Shown here one piece after another: positions 14,927 to 24,391 of a stretch of 64,000 nt of DNA. Numbering within the stretch: the first letter of the stretch is position 1; each line of letters opens with the position of its first letter. Where the stretch lies: positions 1 to 64,000 of the forward strand of contig JBFFMJ010000012.1 of the NCBI GenBank assembly GCA_041554195.1, read 5' to 3'. A model generated the notes under the pieces. It made no database searches. It saw only the letters and a list, made by a program, of their open reading frames with translations, and was not told the origin of the DNA. Origin of the DNA: JAPHSX01 sp041554195. Its GTDB lineage: Bacteria > Pseudomonadota > Gammaproteobacteria > Thiohalomonadales > Thiohalomonadaceae. The position numbers and the translations under genes are program-made.

Positions 14927-15706
14927 ATGAGCGACAACGACAACCGTTTCACCGAACCACACTCACCCGGTGAGTTACTGGGCGAGCTCGACTCGCTCAA
15001 GGCACTGCTCGACGAGGGGCACGAAAGCGTTATCCCCTACACCTCAGTTAACGAAATCAGTTCAGTAGAGGACTATCTTCAGCTCAAGCAACAGGCCGAA
15101 AGTGCCGGTATGGGCATCGAAGATTATCTGCATCAACAGACCGAGCTACAGCCAACAGAGGACACTGTTGATGAACTCGAACTGCTCGACGACGATGAAG
15201 CTATCCCCCTTATGGATGAAGTCTACCTCGTCGAGGAGCAGAACGAAGAAGCGGGTGACGAGCTGCTACGGGAGGTGGCCGAGGAAGAGCAGAGGCACCC
15301 CCCCTCAACCGACAAGGCCACCACGGTTGAGGAGTATTTTGCCGCCGTAGCCGCGGCCAAACGCCCAGCGGAAGTTGCGAAGGCCAAGCCGCCCGTGTTG
15401 GATGAGGGGGTAGCCACCACCAGCCATGATGAAACTCTCCCCGTACTCGACGAGATCGTCAGTCACGATGGAGCCATCCCGGTACTGGAGGAGGTATTTA
15501 ACACCGACGAGACCATTCCGGTGCTCGACGAAGTCGCCACTGACCGTGTGTCCGGCACTGAAGAGGTGATGAGCCTTGATGAGATGCAGCAGCTGGTTGA
15601 CCTTATCGTCAGCCGCAAACTGGAACACATTAAAACCGATCTGGAAAAAGAGGTAATGGGCGAGTTGCAAAAACTGCTGCCTCTCTCCACCTATACAAAA
15701 TCCTGA
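14927..15706 (+). CDS. Acidic protein with repeated PVLDEV motifs
   Basis: 259 residues, strongly acidic and apparently without membrane segments. Five degenerate copies of a short motif are spaced along the middle: IPLMDEVY, PPVLDEGV, LPVLDEIV, IPVLEEVF and IPVLDEVA. The N-terminal part has SPGELLGELDSLKALLDE, and the C-terminal 45 residues form a likely amphipathic helix (MSLDEMQQLVDLIVSRKLEHIKT). I know of similar unnamed proteins with proline-valine-leucine repeats next to holC in related bacteria, but no function. The start abuts the holC stop, so the two are probably translated together. The repeats resemble short docking motifs; that is inference. Confidence 0.8.
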   Translation: MSDNDNRFTEPHSPGELLGELDSLKALLDEGHESVIPYTSVNEISSVEDYLQLKQQAESAGMGIEDYLHQQTELQPTEDTVDELELLDDDEAIPLMDEVYLVEEQNEEAGDELLREVAEEEQRHPPSTDKATTVEEYFAAVAAAKRPAEVAKAKPPVLDEGVATTSHDETLPVLDEIVSHDGAIPVLEEVFNTDETIPVLDEVATDRVSGTEEVMSLDEMQQLVDLIVSRKLEHIKTDLEKEVMGELQKLLPLSTYTKS

Positions 15707-15758
15707 CCCCCCGCATCATCGGCCCGATTTCACTGGGCCAAACACCCCGCTATTGCGC

Positions 15759-15764
15759 TATAAT
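15759..15764 (+). promoter_or_regulatory. Probable -10 element upstream of valS
   Basis: TATAAT within gcgctataatcccgc lies 50 bp before the valS ATG. No good -35 is visible at 17 bp. The context is like that of the RDD promoter at 9350. Confidence 0.45.
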
Positions 15765-15813
15765 CCCGCTCTTTCGAGCCATCCAACTGAAAGACAGAGC
15801 AGACTGCCCGACC

Positions 15814-18624
15814 ATGGACAAGACCTACACCCCGCACGCTATCGAACAACGCTGGTACCAGACCTGGGAAGAGAACGGCTACTTCAAGCCCTCCGGCAAA
15901 GGGGAGCAGAGCTACTGCATCATGATCCCGCCACCCAACGTCACCGGCAACCTGCACATGGGCCACGGCTTTAACAACACCGTGATGGATACCCTGGTGC
16001 GTTACCACCGCATGAAGGGCGACAACACCCTGTGGCAGCCGGGCACCGACCACGCCGGTATCGCCACCCAGATGGTGGTGGAGCGCCAGCTGGGGGCCGA
16101 GGGCAAGACCCGCCACGACCTGGGGCGCGATGCCTTTATCGAGCGCATTTGGGAGTGGAAGAAGGAGTCCGGCGGCAACATCACCCGCCAGCTGCGCCGT
16201 CTCGGCTCCTCGCTGGACTGGAGCCATGAGCGCTTCACCATGGACGAGGGGCTGAACGAGGCGGTGAAGGAGGTCTTTGTGCGCCTGCACGAGGAGGGGC
16301 TGATCTATCGCGGCAAGCGACTGGTCAACTGGGATCCGGTGTTGCACACCGCCGTCTCGGATCTGGAAGTTATTTCAGAAGAGGAGCAGGGCCACCTCTG
16401 GCACTTCCGCTATCCACTGACCGATGGCAGCGGTCATCTGGTGGTCGCCACCACCCGTCCCGAGACCATGCTCGGTGACTCGGCGGTGGCGGTACACCCC
16501 GAAGATGAACGTTATAAGGCGATGGTCGGTAAGACCATCACCCTGCCACTGGTGGGTCGCGAGATCCCGATCATCGCCGACGACTACGTCGACCCCGAGT
16601 TCGGTACCGGCTGTGTAAAGATCACCCCGGCCCACGACTTTAACGACTACCAGATGGGGCAACGTCACAACCTGCCGATGTACAACATCTTCACCGTCGA
16701 CGCCCACATCAATGATGAGGCCCCGGAGAAGTATCGCGGTAAAGAACGTTACGAGGCACGTGATGAGATCGTGCACGACCTCAAGGCACTGGAGCTGCTG
16801 GAGCAGATCGACGACCACAAGCTGATGGTGCCGCGCGGTGACCGCTCCGGCACCGTCATCGAGCCCTACCTCACCGATCAGTGGTTTGTAGACCTGACCC
16901 GCGAGGTGCAGGAAGATGGCCGCCCCGGCGGTAAGGCCGAGATCACCCAGCCTGCCATTGATGCGGTGCGCGGCGGCGACATCAACTTCACCCCGAAGAA
17001 CTGGGAGAACACCTACTTCCAGTGGCTGGAGAATATTCAGGACTGGTGCATCAGCCGCCAGATCTGGTGGGGCCACCGCATCCCAGCTTGGTACGACGAG
17101 CAGGGCAATGTCTATGTCGGTCGCGATGAGGCCGAGGTGCGGGAGAAGCACACCCTTGGTGCCGAGATCACCCTGAGGCAGGACGAGGATGTGCTCGATA
17201 CCTGGTTCTCCTCCGCGCTGTGGCCCTTCTCCACTTTGGGTTGGCCGGAAGAGAATGAGCGCGTAAACACCTTCTACCCGACCAGCGTACTGGTCACCGG
17301 CTTCGACATCATCTTCTTCTGGGTCGCCCGCATGATCATGTTCGGCAAGAAGTTCATGGGCGGCCAGATCCCCTTCAAGGACATCTACATCCACGGCCTG
17401 GTACGCGACTCGCACGGCCACAAGATGTCCAAGTCCAAGGGCAATGTACTCGACCCGATTGATCTCATCGACGGCATCGAGCTTGAGGCGCTGGTCGCCA
17501 AGCGTACCGCCAACATGATGCAGCCGGAGCTGGCGAAGAAGATCGAAAAGCAGACCCGCGCCGAATTCCCCGACGGCATCCCCGCCTTCGGCACCGATGC
17601 GCTACGTTTCACCTTTGCCTCGCTCGCCTCCACCGGTCGCGACATCAGTTTTGATTTAGGTCGTGTCGAGGGCTACCGCAACTTCTGCAACAAGCTGTGG
17701 AACGCCACCAACTACGTGTTGATGCAGACCGAGGATAAGGACTGTGGTCAGGACGGTTCAACGGTTGAGCTGAGTCCTGCCGACAAGTGGATCATCTCGC
17801 GCCTGCAACAGACCGAAAAGACGGTAGTTAAGGCCATCGAAGGCTACCGCTTCGATCTGGCCGCCAACGCCATCTACGAATTCACCTGGGACGAGTACTG
17901 TGCCTGGTATCTGGAGCTCTCCAAGCCGGTACTTTATAGCGACAGCAGTGCCGAGGCCGAGAAGCGCGGCAGCCGCCGCACCCTGGTGCGCGTGCTGGAG
18001 ACCATCCTGCGCCTCGCCCACCCGATCATCCCCTACATCACCGAGGAGATCTGGCAGAAGATCGCCCCGCTCGCTGGAGTGGGTGGCGATACCATTATGC
18101 TGCAACCCTACCCCGAGGCCGATGAGTCGAAGATCGACGAAAAGGCCGAGGCCGAGATGGCGTGGGTGATGGAGTTCATTGTCGGCATCCGCAAGATCCG
18201 CTCCGGCATGAACATCCCGCCGAGCAAGGCGCTGCCGATCCTGCTACAAAATGGTTCGGCCCAGGACATGGCGTGGCTCGACGCCAACGAAGTCTTCATC
18301 AAGTCACTGGCCAAGACCGAGACCATCACCTGGCTGGCCGAGGGTGAAGAGGGTCCCGATGCCGCCACCTCCCTGGTCGGCGAGATGAAGCTGCTGGTAC
18401 CGATGGCCGGTCTCATCGACAAGAACGCCGAACTGGCGCGCCTTGGCAAAGAGATCGACCGACTGGAAGGCGAAGTCAAACGCACCGAGGGCAAGCTGAA
18501 TAACGAGAAATTCGTCGGCAAGGCCCCCGAGGCGGTAGTGCAGAAGGAGCGCGATAAACTGGCGGACGCCAAATCCTCGCTGGCCTCACTGCTGGAGCAG
18601 AAGGCGAAGATAGAAAGACTGTAA
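15814..18624 (+). CDS. valS: Valyl-tRNA synthetase
   Basis: 936 residues, the usual length. It charges tRNA-Val in the cytosol. The class I motifs are clear: PPPNVTGNLHMGHGF (HIGH-type signature near residue 47) and GHKMSKSKGN (near residue 537). The editing domain lies between them, with TTRPETMLGD near residue 211. The last 60 residues form the C-terminal coiled coil (LARLGKEIDRLEGEVKRTEG). A terminator follows 18 bp after the stop. Confidence 0.97.
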   Translation: MDKTYTPHAIEQRWYQTWEENGYFKPSGKGEQSYCIMIPPPNVTGNLHMGHGFNNTVMDTLVRYHRMKGDNTLWQPGTDHAGIATQMVVERQLGAEGKTRHDLGRDAFIERIWEWKKESGGNITRQLRRLGSSLDWSHERFTMDEGLNEAVKEVFVRLHEEGLIYRGKRLVNWDPVLHTAVSDLEVISEEEQGHLWHFRYPLTDGSGHLVVATTRPETMLGDSAVAVHPEDERYKAMVGKTITLPLVGREIPIIADDYVDPEFGTGCVKITPAHDFNDYQMGQRHNLPMYNIFTVDAHINDEAPEKYRGKERYEARDEIVHDLKALELLEQIDDHKLMVPRGDRSGTVIEPYLTDQWFVDLTREVQEDGRPGGKAEITQPAIDAVRGGDINFTPKNWENTYFQWLENIQDWCISRQIWWGHRIPAWYDEQGNVYVGRDEAEVREKHTLGAEITLRQDEDVLDTWFSSALWPFSTLGWPEENERVNTFYPTSVLVTGFDIIFFWVARMIMFGKKFMGGQIPFKDIYIHGLVRDSHGHKMSKSKGNVLDPIDLIDGIELEALVAKRTANMMQPELAKKIEKQTRAEFPDGIPAFGTDALRFTFASLASTGRDISFDLGRVEGYRNFCNKLWNATNYVLMQTEDKDCGQDGSTVELSPADKWIISRLQQTEKTVVKAIEGYRFDLAANAIYEFTWDEYCAWYLELSKPVLYSDSSAEAEKRGSRRTLVRVLETILRLAHPIIPYITEEIWQKIAPLAGVGGDTIMLQPYPEADESKIDEKAEAEMAWVMEFIVGIRKIRSGMNIPPSKALPILLQNGSAQDMAWLDANEVFIKSLAKTETITWLAEGEEGPDAATSLVGEMKLLVPMAGLIDKNAELARLGKEIDRLEGEVKRTEGKLNNEKFVGKAPEAVVQKERDKLADAKSSLASLLEQKAKIERL

Positions 18625-18640
18625 TATTTATATCAGCACT

Positions 18641-18673
18641 TTAAAAAAAGCGGGCATTGCCCGCTTTTTTTAA
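18641..18673. terminator. Rho-independent terminator, both directions
   Basis: The stem aaaaaaagcgggc/gcccgcttttttt with a 3-base att loop has A/T tracts on both sides. It serves valS on the plus strand and could serve the membrane-protein gene on the minus strand. Confidence 0.9.
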
Positions 18674-18686
18674 TTATGACGAAAAA

Positions 18687-19226
18687 TCACCCCTCCCTTT
18701 CATCATTACTAACCACTGCGGCAGTCTCCAGGCCTTCGCTCTTTTTGCGTTGATATTCGCCAATATAGTATTCGGTAACGGAGAAGACGATTAGCGCAAA
18801 AATATATTCCGCACTAAAACTCAATATCTCGAAGGTACGCTCGCTTACCAGTGGCCGATCGGCCAGCAAGCCCCAGAGGTTAGATGCCTCACGTGTCTCC
18901 ACCAAACTCTCAACCAATTTGGTCGAAAGCATCGCCACACCCAGACCAGCCGCATTGCCGCTGAACGTGGTACGACAGCGATGAATCCAGTTTTGCTGGC
19001 GATGAATCTTAACTATCTCACCCTTAAGACGACTAGAACCCGTGCCAACAGCAGGTAACACCCATTGTCGTATCGCATTAAAGATCATGACCAGCCAGCG
19101 CTTAACTCCGGGCAGCAGATGTTGCCGCAAAAGTTTCAGTAATCTGGCAACAAATGCAGCTCCCTGGCCCATCCAGTGTGTTATGCGTTTCTCATCTGAA
19201 ACTATTTGTGGTTCACTCTCTTTCAC
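18687..19226 (-). CDS. Membrane protein of unknown function
   Basis: 179 residues with a GTG start preceded by AGGTGGAG. The first 90 residues are basic and include two amphipathic stretches (ARLLKLLRQHLLPGVKRWLV and FNAIRQWVLPAVG). Two hydrophobic segments follow near residues 93-110 and 132-152 (ILSFSAEYIFALIVFSVTEYY), and the tail is charged. No family is recognised. It stands alone between the valS terminator and a repeat-bearing gap of about 275 bp. Confidence 0.6.
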   Translation of the reverse strand: MKESEPQIVSDEKRITHWMGQGAAFVARLLKLLRQHLLPGVKRWLVMIFNAIRQWVLPAVGTGSSRLKGEIVKIHRQQNWIHRCRTTFSGNAAGLGVAMLSTKLVESLVETREASNLWGLLADRPLVSERTFEILSFSAEYIFALIVFSVTEYYIGEYQRKKSEGLETAAVVSNDEREG

Positions 19227-19413
19227 AACTCCACCTGATACAAAATAATGTAGAGGCGTAGCCTAACCTCTCTCTATTTTACTTCCACTGGGAAACCGAC
19301 ATTTTGTGAATGCGATCATACATTCATCTCGTTGAATCTAGCAGATTCCAGCTGTGTGGCAGCCAAGGAGCTGATACAAGACTCTTCCCCTAACCTTCAT
19401 GGGAGAACATTAG

Positions 19414-19482
19414 CCCGTAGGTATGATTAGCGCAGCGTCATCGTAGGCATGTAGCAAAGTCCTCTGATTACGCTACGCTAAC
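19414..19482. repeat. Degenerate dispersed palindromic repeat
   Basis: The segments gattagcgcagcgtcatc and ctgattacgctacgctaac are imperfect inverted copies of a GATTAGCG-AGCGTAATC unit that is scattered in many gammaproteobacterial genomes. The rest of the gap (19227-19502) shows no gene. Confidence 0.45.
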
Positions 19483-19502
19483 CGGAACCACCTTATTTCA
19501 GA

Positions 19503-20357
19503 TTAATCCTCCTCCGCCTCACGCATCCGCCGCTGCCGCTCCTGCTCTTCGGCAAAGGCGGCCTTTATCTCCTGCATTACCACATCAACATCGGCGGCCT
19601 CTTCACTCTCAGCAAACTGGCCCGTTAACTCAACATCCGGGGTAAGCTCGCCATTTTCATAGAGCGCCCAGATCTCTTTGGCATAGTTGGTTTGCATCAA
19701 TTCTGGAGCGTACTGGGCGTAGTAGGTGGTCATGTTGTTGACATCGCGCTCTAGCATCCACTGCGCATTGTTATTGCCGGCGGCATCGACCACCTGCGGC
19801 AGGTCGATGATCACCGGACCGTATTCATCCACCAGCACATTAAATTCTGAGAGGTCACCGTGTACCAGCCCGACACAGAGCATGCGCACAATGTATTGCA
19901 TTACTAGGGCATGATCTTCCAGCGCCTGCTCGGCGGACATGGAAACATCGTTGAGGCGCGGAGCGGGCTGCCCGTCATCACCGCTGATCAACTCCATCAG
20001 CAACACACCGTCAAAACAGCCATAGGGTTTAGGGACGCGCACACCGGCATCAGCGAGCCGATAGAGTGCATCCACCTCGGTATTTTGCCAGGCTGCCTCC
20101 TGCTCGCTACGACCAAACTTGGAGCCCTTCTCCATCGCACGGGCACGACGGCTGTTACGCACCTTGCGCCCTTCCTGGTATTGCACGGCCTGTTTAAAGC
20201 TACGTTTATCGGCCTCCTTGTAGACCTTGGCGCAGCGGATCTCGTTACCACAACGTACCAGGTAGACAGCGGCCTCCTTGCCGCTCATTAGCGGGCGGAT
20301 AACTTCATCTACCAAGCCGTCGTCAACCAGCGGCTGAATTTGTTTTGGTGTTTTCAT
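19503..20357 (-). CDS. RIO1-family serine kinase (PA4780-type)
   Basis: 284 residues. The RIO-type atypical kinase fold is shown by GKEAAVYLVRCGNEIRCAKVY (ATP-binding lysine), the catalytic loop VHGDLSEFNVLV near residue 165 and the metal-binding IIDLPQV near residue 182. A long basic helix (RKVRNSRRARAMEKGSKF) lies between the lysine and the catalytic loop, as in the bacterial RIO proteins. The C-terminus is acidic and charged. The substrate is unknown; the protein is cytosolic. It stands as a single gene, about 205 bp downstream of the SulP gene and beyond that gene's terminator. Confidence 0.88.
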   Translation of the reverse strand: MKTPKQIQPLVDDGLVDEVIRPLMSGKEAAVYLVRCGNEIRCAKVYKEADKRSFKQAVQYQEGRKVRNSRRARAMEKGSKFGRSEQEAAWQNTEVDALYRLADAGVRVPKPYGCFDGVLLMELISGDDGQPAPRLNDVSMSAEQALEDHALVMQYIVRMLCVGLVHGDLSEFNVLVDEYGPVIIDLPQVVDAAGNNNAQWMLERDVNNMTTYYAQYAPELMQTNYAKEIWALYENGELTPDVELTGQFAESEEAADVDVVMQEIKAAFAEEQERQRRMREAEED

Positions 20358-20442
20358 TACGCCCTTTTACCGTATCCAGGTAGGAGATGAATAGAGTCGA
20401 ACTGTCATTATTTAACGTTCCCCATTATCAAGCCGCAGTGAT

Positions 20443-20478
20443 AAAAAAGTCCGCCAACCATAAACGGTGCGCGGACTT
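20443..20478 (-). terminator. Rho-independent terminator of the SulP gene
   Basis: The stem aagtccgc/gcggactt (20447-20454 and 20471-20478) with a 16-base loop is followed on the minus strand by a run of T residues (complement of aaaaaa at 20443-20448). Confidence 0.65.
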
Positions 20479-20564
20479 AGATCTATCGACAAGTCAGTTA
20501 CATTCTTTTCTCTATCAGTCTGACATTTTTATTTCAATTTTACCCGTCGAGTTGTGCAGGGGTG

Positions 20565-22331
20565 TTACGCCTGGACCTCAGCCACTGGTCTGGCGTTACC
20601 GGGGATTAATGGACAGAACTCGCCCTCTCCACCCATGCGCTTGTAGATATCAGAAAGCGCCATATCCTCGGTGGCAAAGATATTCTCCTGACCGATATGC
20701 TCGAACAACAGAGTCTGACGCATTACGTGCAATACCTGCCGCTTAAGCCCACTGAGCACCAGCGTGATGTCATGATCCTTAAGGCGCTGGTTGAGGTGGT
20801 GCAACACCTCTTCACCGGAGGCGTCGAGCTGATTAATGCCATCACCCACCACCAGAATATATTTGGCATTGGGCTTGTCAGCAACCGCCGCCAAAATGGT
20901 GTCCTCGAAGAAGGAGACGTTGGCAAAGTAGAGTGAGCCGTCGAAACGGATGACGATGATCTTCTCATCGGTAGGAAGGTCCGGGTGAACCGCGAGGTCC
21001 CGCAACGTGCCGTCCTCATAACGACCAAGGTGGGCAACGCGGGGGCTCATGGTACGGTAGAGATAGAGCAGAATCGAAAGCCCGGCACCGACCATGATCC
21101 CCTGATCCAGGTGCGGGGCAAAACCCAGGGTGGCGAGGAAGGTTACGACGGAGGCAATACCATCATGCTTGCTGGCGCGCCAGGCGTGCTTCACCGCCCT
21201 GAAGTTAATCAGGCCAATGACCGCCATGATGATGACCGCGGCCAACACCGCCTTGGGCAGGTGATAGAGCAACGGCGTAAGGAACAACAGGGTGATCACC
21301 ACCACCACTCCGGTGAAGACCGAGGACATACCGGTCTTCGCCCCGGCACCCAGATTCACCGCGGAGCGGGAGAAGGAGCCGGAGGCGGGATAGGATTGGA
21401 AGAAACTGCCCGCGATGTTACCCAAGCCCTGACCGATCAACTCCTGATTGGGGTCGATACGGTCCTTGGTCTTGGCGGCCATTGCCTTGGCGATGGAGAT
21501 CGCCTCCATGAAGCCCACCAACGAAATGACAATAGCGCTGGAGAAGAGCGTCATCATCATCTCACCGCTAAACGCGGGAACCTGCATCGAGGGCAGACCC
21601 TCGGGGATAGTGCCGACCACACTGCCCGGCATCATCTGCTCATAACCGATCATCCAGCTAATGATGGTGGTACCGACCACCGCCACCAGCACTCCCGGCA
21701 CCTTGGGATAAAACTTTTTAAAGCCCCACAGAACGAGGATGGCTGAAACACCGAAGATCAGGGTGGGGATATGACTATCACCGACCTGCAGGATCACCCC
21801 CCAGATATCATTCACAAAACTCTCGGAGCGCTCCTTGGTGACACCAAATATTTTATTGAGCTGCGAGAGACCGATAATCATCGCCGCGGCATTGGTAAAG
21901 CCGACAATCACCGGGTGGGAGAGAAAGTTAACGATAACGCCGAGTTTGAATACCCCAAGGAAGAGCTGAAAGGCACCCACCAGAAAGGCCAGCAGGATCG
22001 CCAGCGGTGCGTAAACGGCAACCAGTTGCTCCTGGCTCATACCGCTGGGATCGCCAACCAGGGGAATAATTGCCGAGGCGGTCAGTAGCGAGACCACCGC
22101 CACCGGGCCGGTCGCCAACTGTTTGGAGGAGCCAAACAGTGCCGCGATGATCACCGGCATGAAGGAGATATAGAGACCGTAGTAAGGGGGCAGTCCGGCC
22201 AGCTGGGCATAGGCCATTGATTGCGGTATCAACACCAGGGCGACGGTGATTCCGGCAATAAGATCGGCATGCAAATTTGCCCCTGTTAGTTGCCACTCAA
22301 GAAAGGGGAGAAATCGCTTAATCTTGTCCAT
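20565..22331 (-). CDS. SulP-family anion permease with STAS domain
   Basis: 588 residues. The transmembrane part begins with LIAGITVALVLIPQSMAYAQ (the SulP signature) and has 10-14 hydrophobic segments to about residue 410. The C-terminal STAS domain contains IIVIRFDGSLYFANV and ILVVGDGINQLDASGEE. Family members carry sulfate, bicarbonate or dicarboxylates across the inner membrane, and the substrate cannot be told from sequence alone. The gene is alone between uup and a terminator; no carbonic anhydrase or sulfate-assimilation gene is next to it. Confidence 0.92.
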   Translation of the reverse strand: MDKIKRFLPFLEWQLTGANLHADLIAGITVALVLIPQSMAYAQLAGLPPYYGLYISFMPVIIAALFGSSKQLATGPVAVVSLLTASAIIPLVGDPSGMSQEQLVAVYAPLAILLAFLVGAFQLFLGVFKLGVIVNFLSHPVIVGFTNAAAMIIGLSQLNKIFGVTKERSESFVNDIWGVILQVGDSHIPTLIFGVSAILVLWGFKKFYPKVPGVLVAVVGTTIISWMIGYEQMMPGSVVGTIPEGLPSMQVPAFSGEMMMTLFSSAIVISLVGFMEAISIAKAMAAKTKDRIDPNQELIGQGLGNIAGSFFQSYPASGSFSRSAVNLGAGAKTGMSSVFTGVVVVITLLFLTPLLYHLPKAVLAAVIIMAVIGLINFRAVKHAWRASKHDGIASVVTFLATLGFAPHLDQGIMVGAGLSILLYLYRTMSPRVAHLGRYEDGTLRDLAVHPDLPTDEKIIVIRFDGSLYFANVSFFEDTILAAVADKPNAKYILVVGDGINQLDASGEEVLHHLNQRLKDHDITLVLSGLKRQVLHVMRQTLLFEHIGQENIFATEDMALSDIYKRMGGEGEFCPLIPGNARPVAEVQA

Positions 22332-22432
22332 GCTTATACCTGCAAATTGCTTTGGCGGAGGGCTTCTGGATATGACATGACCCGGCCCAATTAGTCCCCC
22401 TCCATGCTATCAGAAAGCGATCTTTGGGGCCA

Positions 22433-24331
22433 TTAACCCTCCTGTTCTGCCAGCTCTTCCCAGCGCTGATAGGCCTGCTCCAGCTCGCTTTTGAGCTGCT
22501 CCATCCGCTCAGTGGCCTGGGTAACGGCATTGCCATCCTGCTGCTGATAGAAGCCGGGGTCACCCATTTTCTGCTGTAGCTCCTCCTGTTCGGCCTCCAG
22601 CTCAGCGATGCGGTCAGGCAGCAGCTCCAGCTCACGCTTATCCTTGTAGCTCATTTTGCTTTTTTTCGATGTCGTCGCCTGCGAGCGCGAGGCCTCGGCA
22701 GGCTTCTTCACCGCGCCAGCCGTCACCTCACAGCTGGGGCGCTGGCGCAGCCAGTCGTCATAGCCGCCGACATACTCCTTCAGCTGGCCATGGCCCTCAA
22801 ACACCAGCGAGCTGGTGACGACATTATTGATAAAGGCACGGTCGTGACTCACCAGCAGCAGAGTGCCCTGATAGTCGAGCAGCAGCTCCTCGAGCAGGTC
22901 CAGGGTCTCCACATCCAGGTCATTGGTCGGCTCATCCATCACCAGAAGATTGGAGGGCTTGGTGAAAAGCTTGGCCAGCAACAGGCGATTGCGTTCCCCA
23001 CCGGAGAGTGACTTCACCGGGCTGCGCGCCCGCTCCGGGGTGAACAGGAAGTCCTGCAGGTAGCCCATGATGTGCTTGCTCGCGCCGTTGATCTCGACCC
23101 GGTCGCTGCCCTCGGCCACGTTGTCGATCACACTCGCCTCGTCATCAAGAATCGAGCGATGCTGATCGAAGTAGGAGACCTCCAGCTTGGTGCCCAGCTT
23201 CACCGTACCCTGCTGCGGCTCCCGTTCACCCAGCAGCACCTTGAGCAGGGTGGTCTTACCGACACCGTTGGGACCGAGGATCGCCACCTTGTCGCCACGC
23301 ATAATGGTGGTGGAGAAGTCGCTGAAGATCGGCGTACCATCATAGCTAAAGCTAAGGTTCTCCGCCTCAATGACCACCTTGCCGGAGCGCTCGGCCCCCT
23401 GCATCTGCATCTTCGCCGTACCCTGACGCTCGCGTCGCTCCATACGCTCGTTACGGAGTGACTTAAGGGCTCGCACCCGCCCCTCGTTGCGGGTGCGCCG
23501 CGCCTTAATACCCTGACGGATCCAGGTCTCCTCCTGGGCCAGTTTTTTATCGAACAGGGCATTTTGTGTCGCCTCGGCATCCAGCGCCTCCTGCTTGCGA
23601 ACCAGGTAGGTCTCGTAATCGCCGGGCCAGGAGCTGAGTACGCCGCGATCCAGCTCGATAATGCGGGTGGCGATGCGTTGCAGAAACATTCGGTCGTGGG
23701 TAATGAAGAGCAGCGTCCCCTGCCAGCTGAGCAGGAACTCCTCGAGCCAGGCGATGGCATCGATATCAAGGTGGTTGGTGGGCTCGTCGAGCAATAGCAG
23801 CTCAGGCTCGCTCACCAGCTCACGGGCCAGCAGCACGCGGCGCTTGAGACCGCCGGAGAGATCGGCAAAATCACTGTCGGCGGGCAGATTCAGGCGCGAC
23901 AGCACCGTCTCCACGCGCTGATTGAGTGTCCAGCCATCCACCGCCTCCAGCTTGTGCTGAATCTTCTCCAGCTTCGCCAGCAGCTGATCAGTGCAGGACT
24001 CGGCCAGCTGATGGCTGACATCGTGATACTCGGCCAGCAGGGCACCACCCTCCCCCAGGCCGCCCGCCACCACATCGAACACCGGCCCGCACAACTCATG
24101 CGGCACCTCCTGAGTAAGACGCGCCACACGCAGCCCCTGGCCACTGCGGATGACCTCACCGCCATCGGCCTGTAGCTCGCCGTTAAGCAGCTTCATCAGG
24201 GTTGATTTACCGGTGCCATTACGTCCCACCAGACAGAGACGTTCGCCCGGCTCGATACTCAGATCGACACCATTCAGCAGGGGCGCGCCACCAAAGGCGA
24301 GCGAGATATTACGCAATGTTAACAGGGCCAT
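22433..24331 (-). CDS. uup: ABC-F ATPase Uup
   Basis: 632 residues with two ABC cassettes and no membrane segments. The first has GRNGTGKSTLMKL and LSGGLKRRVLLAREL, the second has GPNGVGKTTLLK and LSGGERNRLLLAKLF, each followed by DEPTN-LD. A C-terminal coiled coil (about residues 545-632, rich in E, Q, L and R) identifies Uup rather than EttA. Uup binds DNA and ribosomes and affects precise excision of transposons and ribosome function. The ATG at 24329-24331 starts directly with MALLTLRNISLAFGG. Confidence 0.93.
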   Translation of the reverse strand: MALLTLRNISLAFGGAPLLNGVDLSIEPGERLCLVGRNGTGKSTLMKLLNGELQADGGEVIRSGQGLRVARLTQEVPHELCGPVFDVVAGGLGEGGALLAEYHDVSHQLAESCTDQLLAKLEKIQHKLEAVDGWTLNQRVETVLSRLNLPADSDFADLSGGLKRRVLLARELVSEPELLLLDEPTNHLDIDAIAWLEEFLLSWQGTLLFITHDRMFLQRIATRIIELDRGVLSSWPGDYETYLVRKQEALDAEATQNALFDKKLAQEETWIRQGIKARRTRNEGRVRALKSLRNERMERRERQGTAKMQMQGAERSGKVVIEAENLSFSYDGTPIFSDFSTTIMRGDKVAILGPNGVGKTTLLKVLLGEREPQQGTVKLGTKLEVSYFDQHRSILDDEASVIDNVAEGSDRVEINGASKHIMGYLQDFLFTPERARSPVKSLSGGERNRLLLAKLFTKPSNLLVMDEPTNDLDVETLDLLEELLLDYQGTLLLVSHDRAFINNVVTSSLVFEGHGQLKEYVGGYDDWLRQRPSCEVTAGAVKKPAEASRSQATTSKKSKMSYKDKRELELLPDRIAELEAEQEELQQKMGDPGFYQQQDGNAVTQATERMEQLKSELEQAYQRWEELAEQEG

Positions 24332-24391
24332 GGGATTCTCAAATTTCAGGGATTATTCAAACTCGGCGCACATTGTACGCCCATATCGGGG

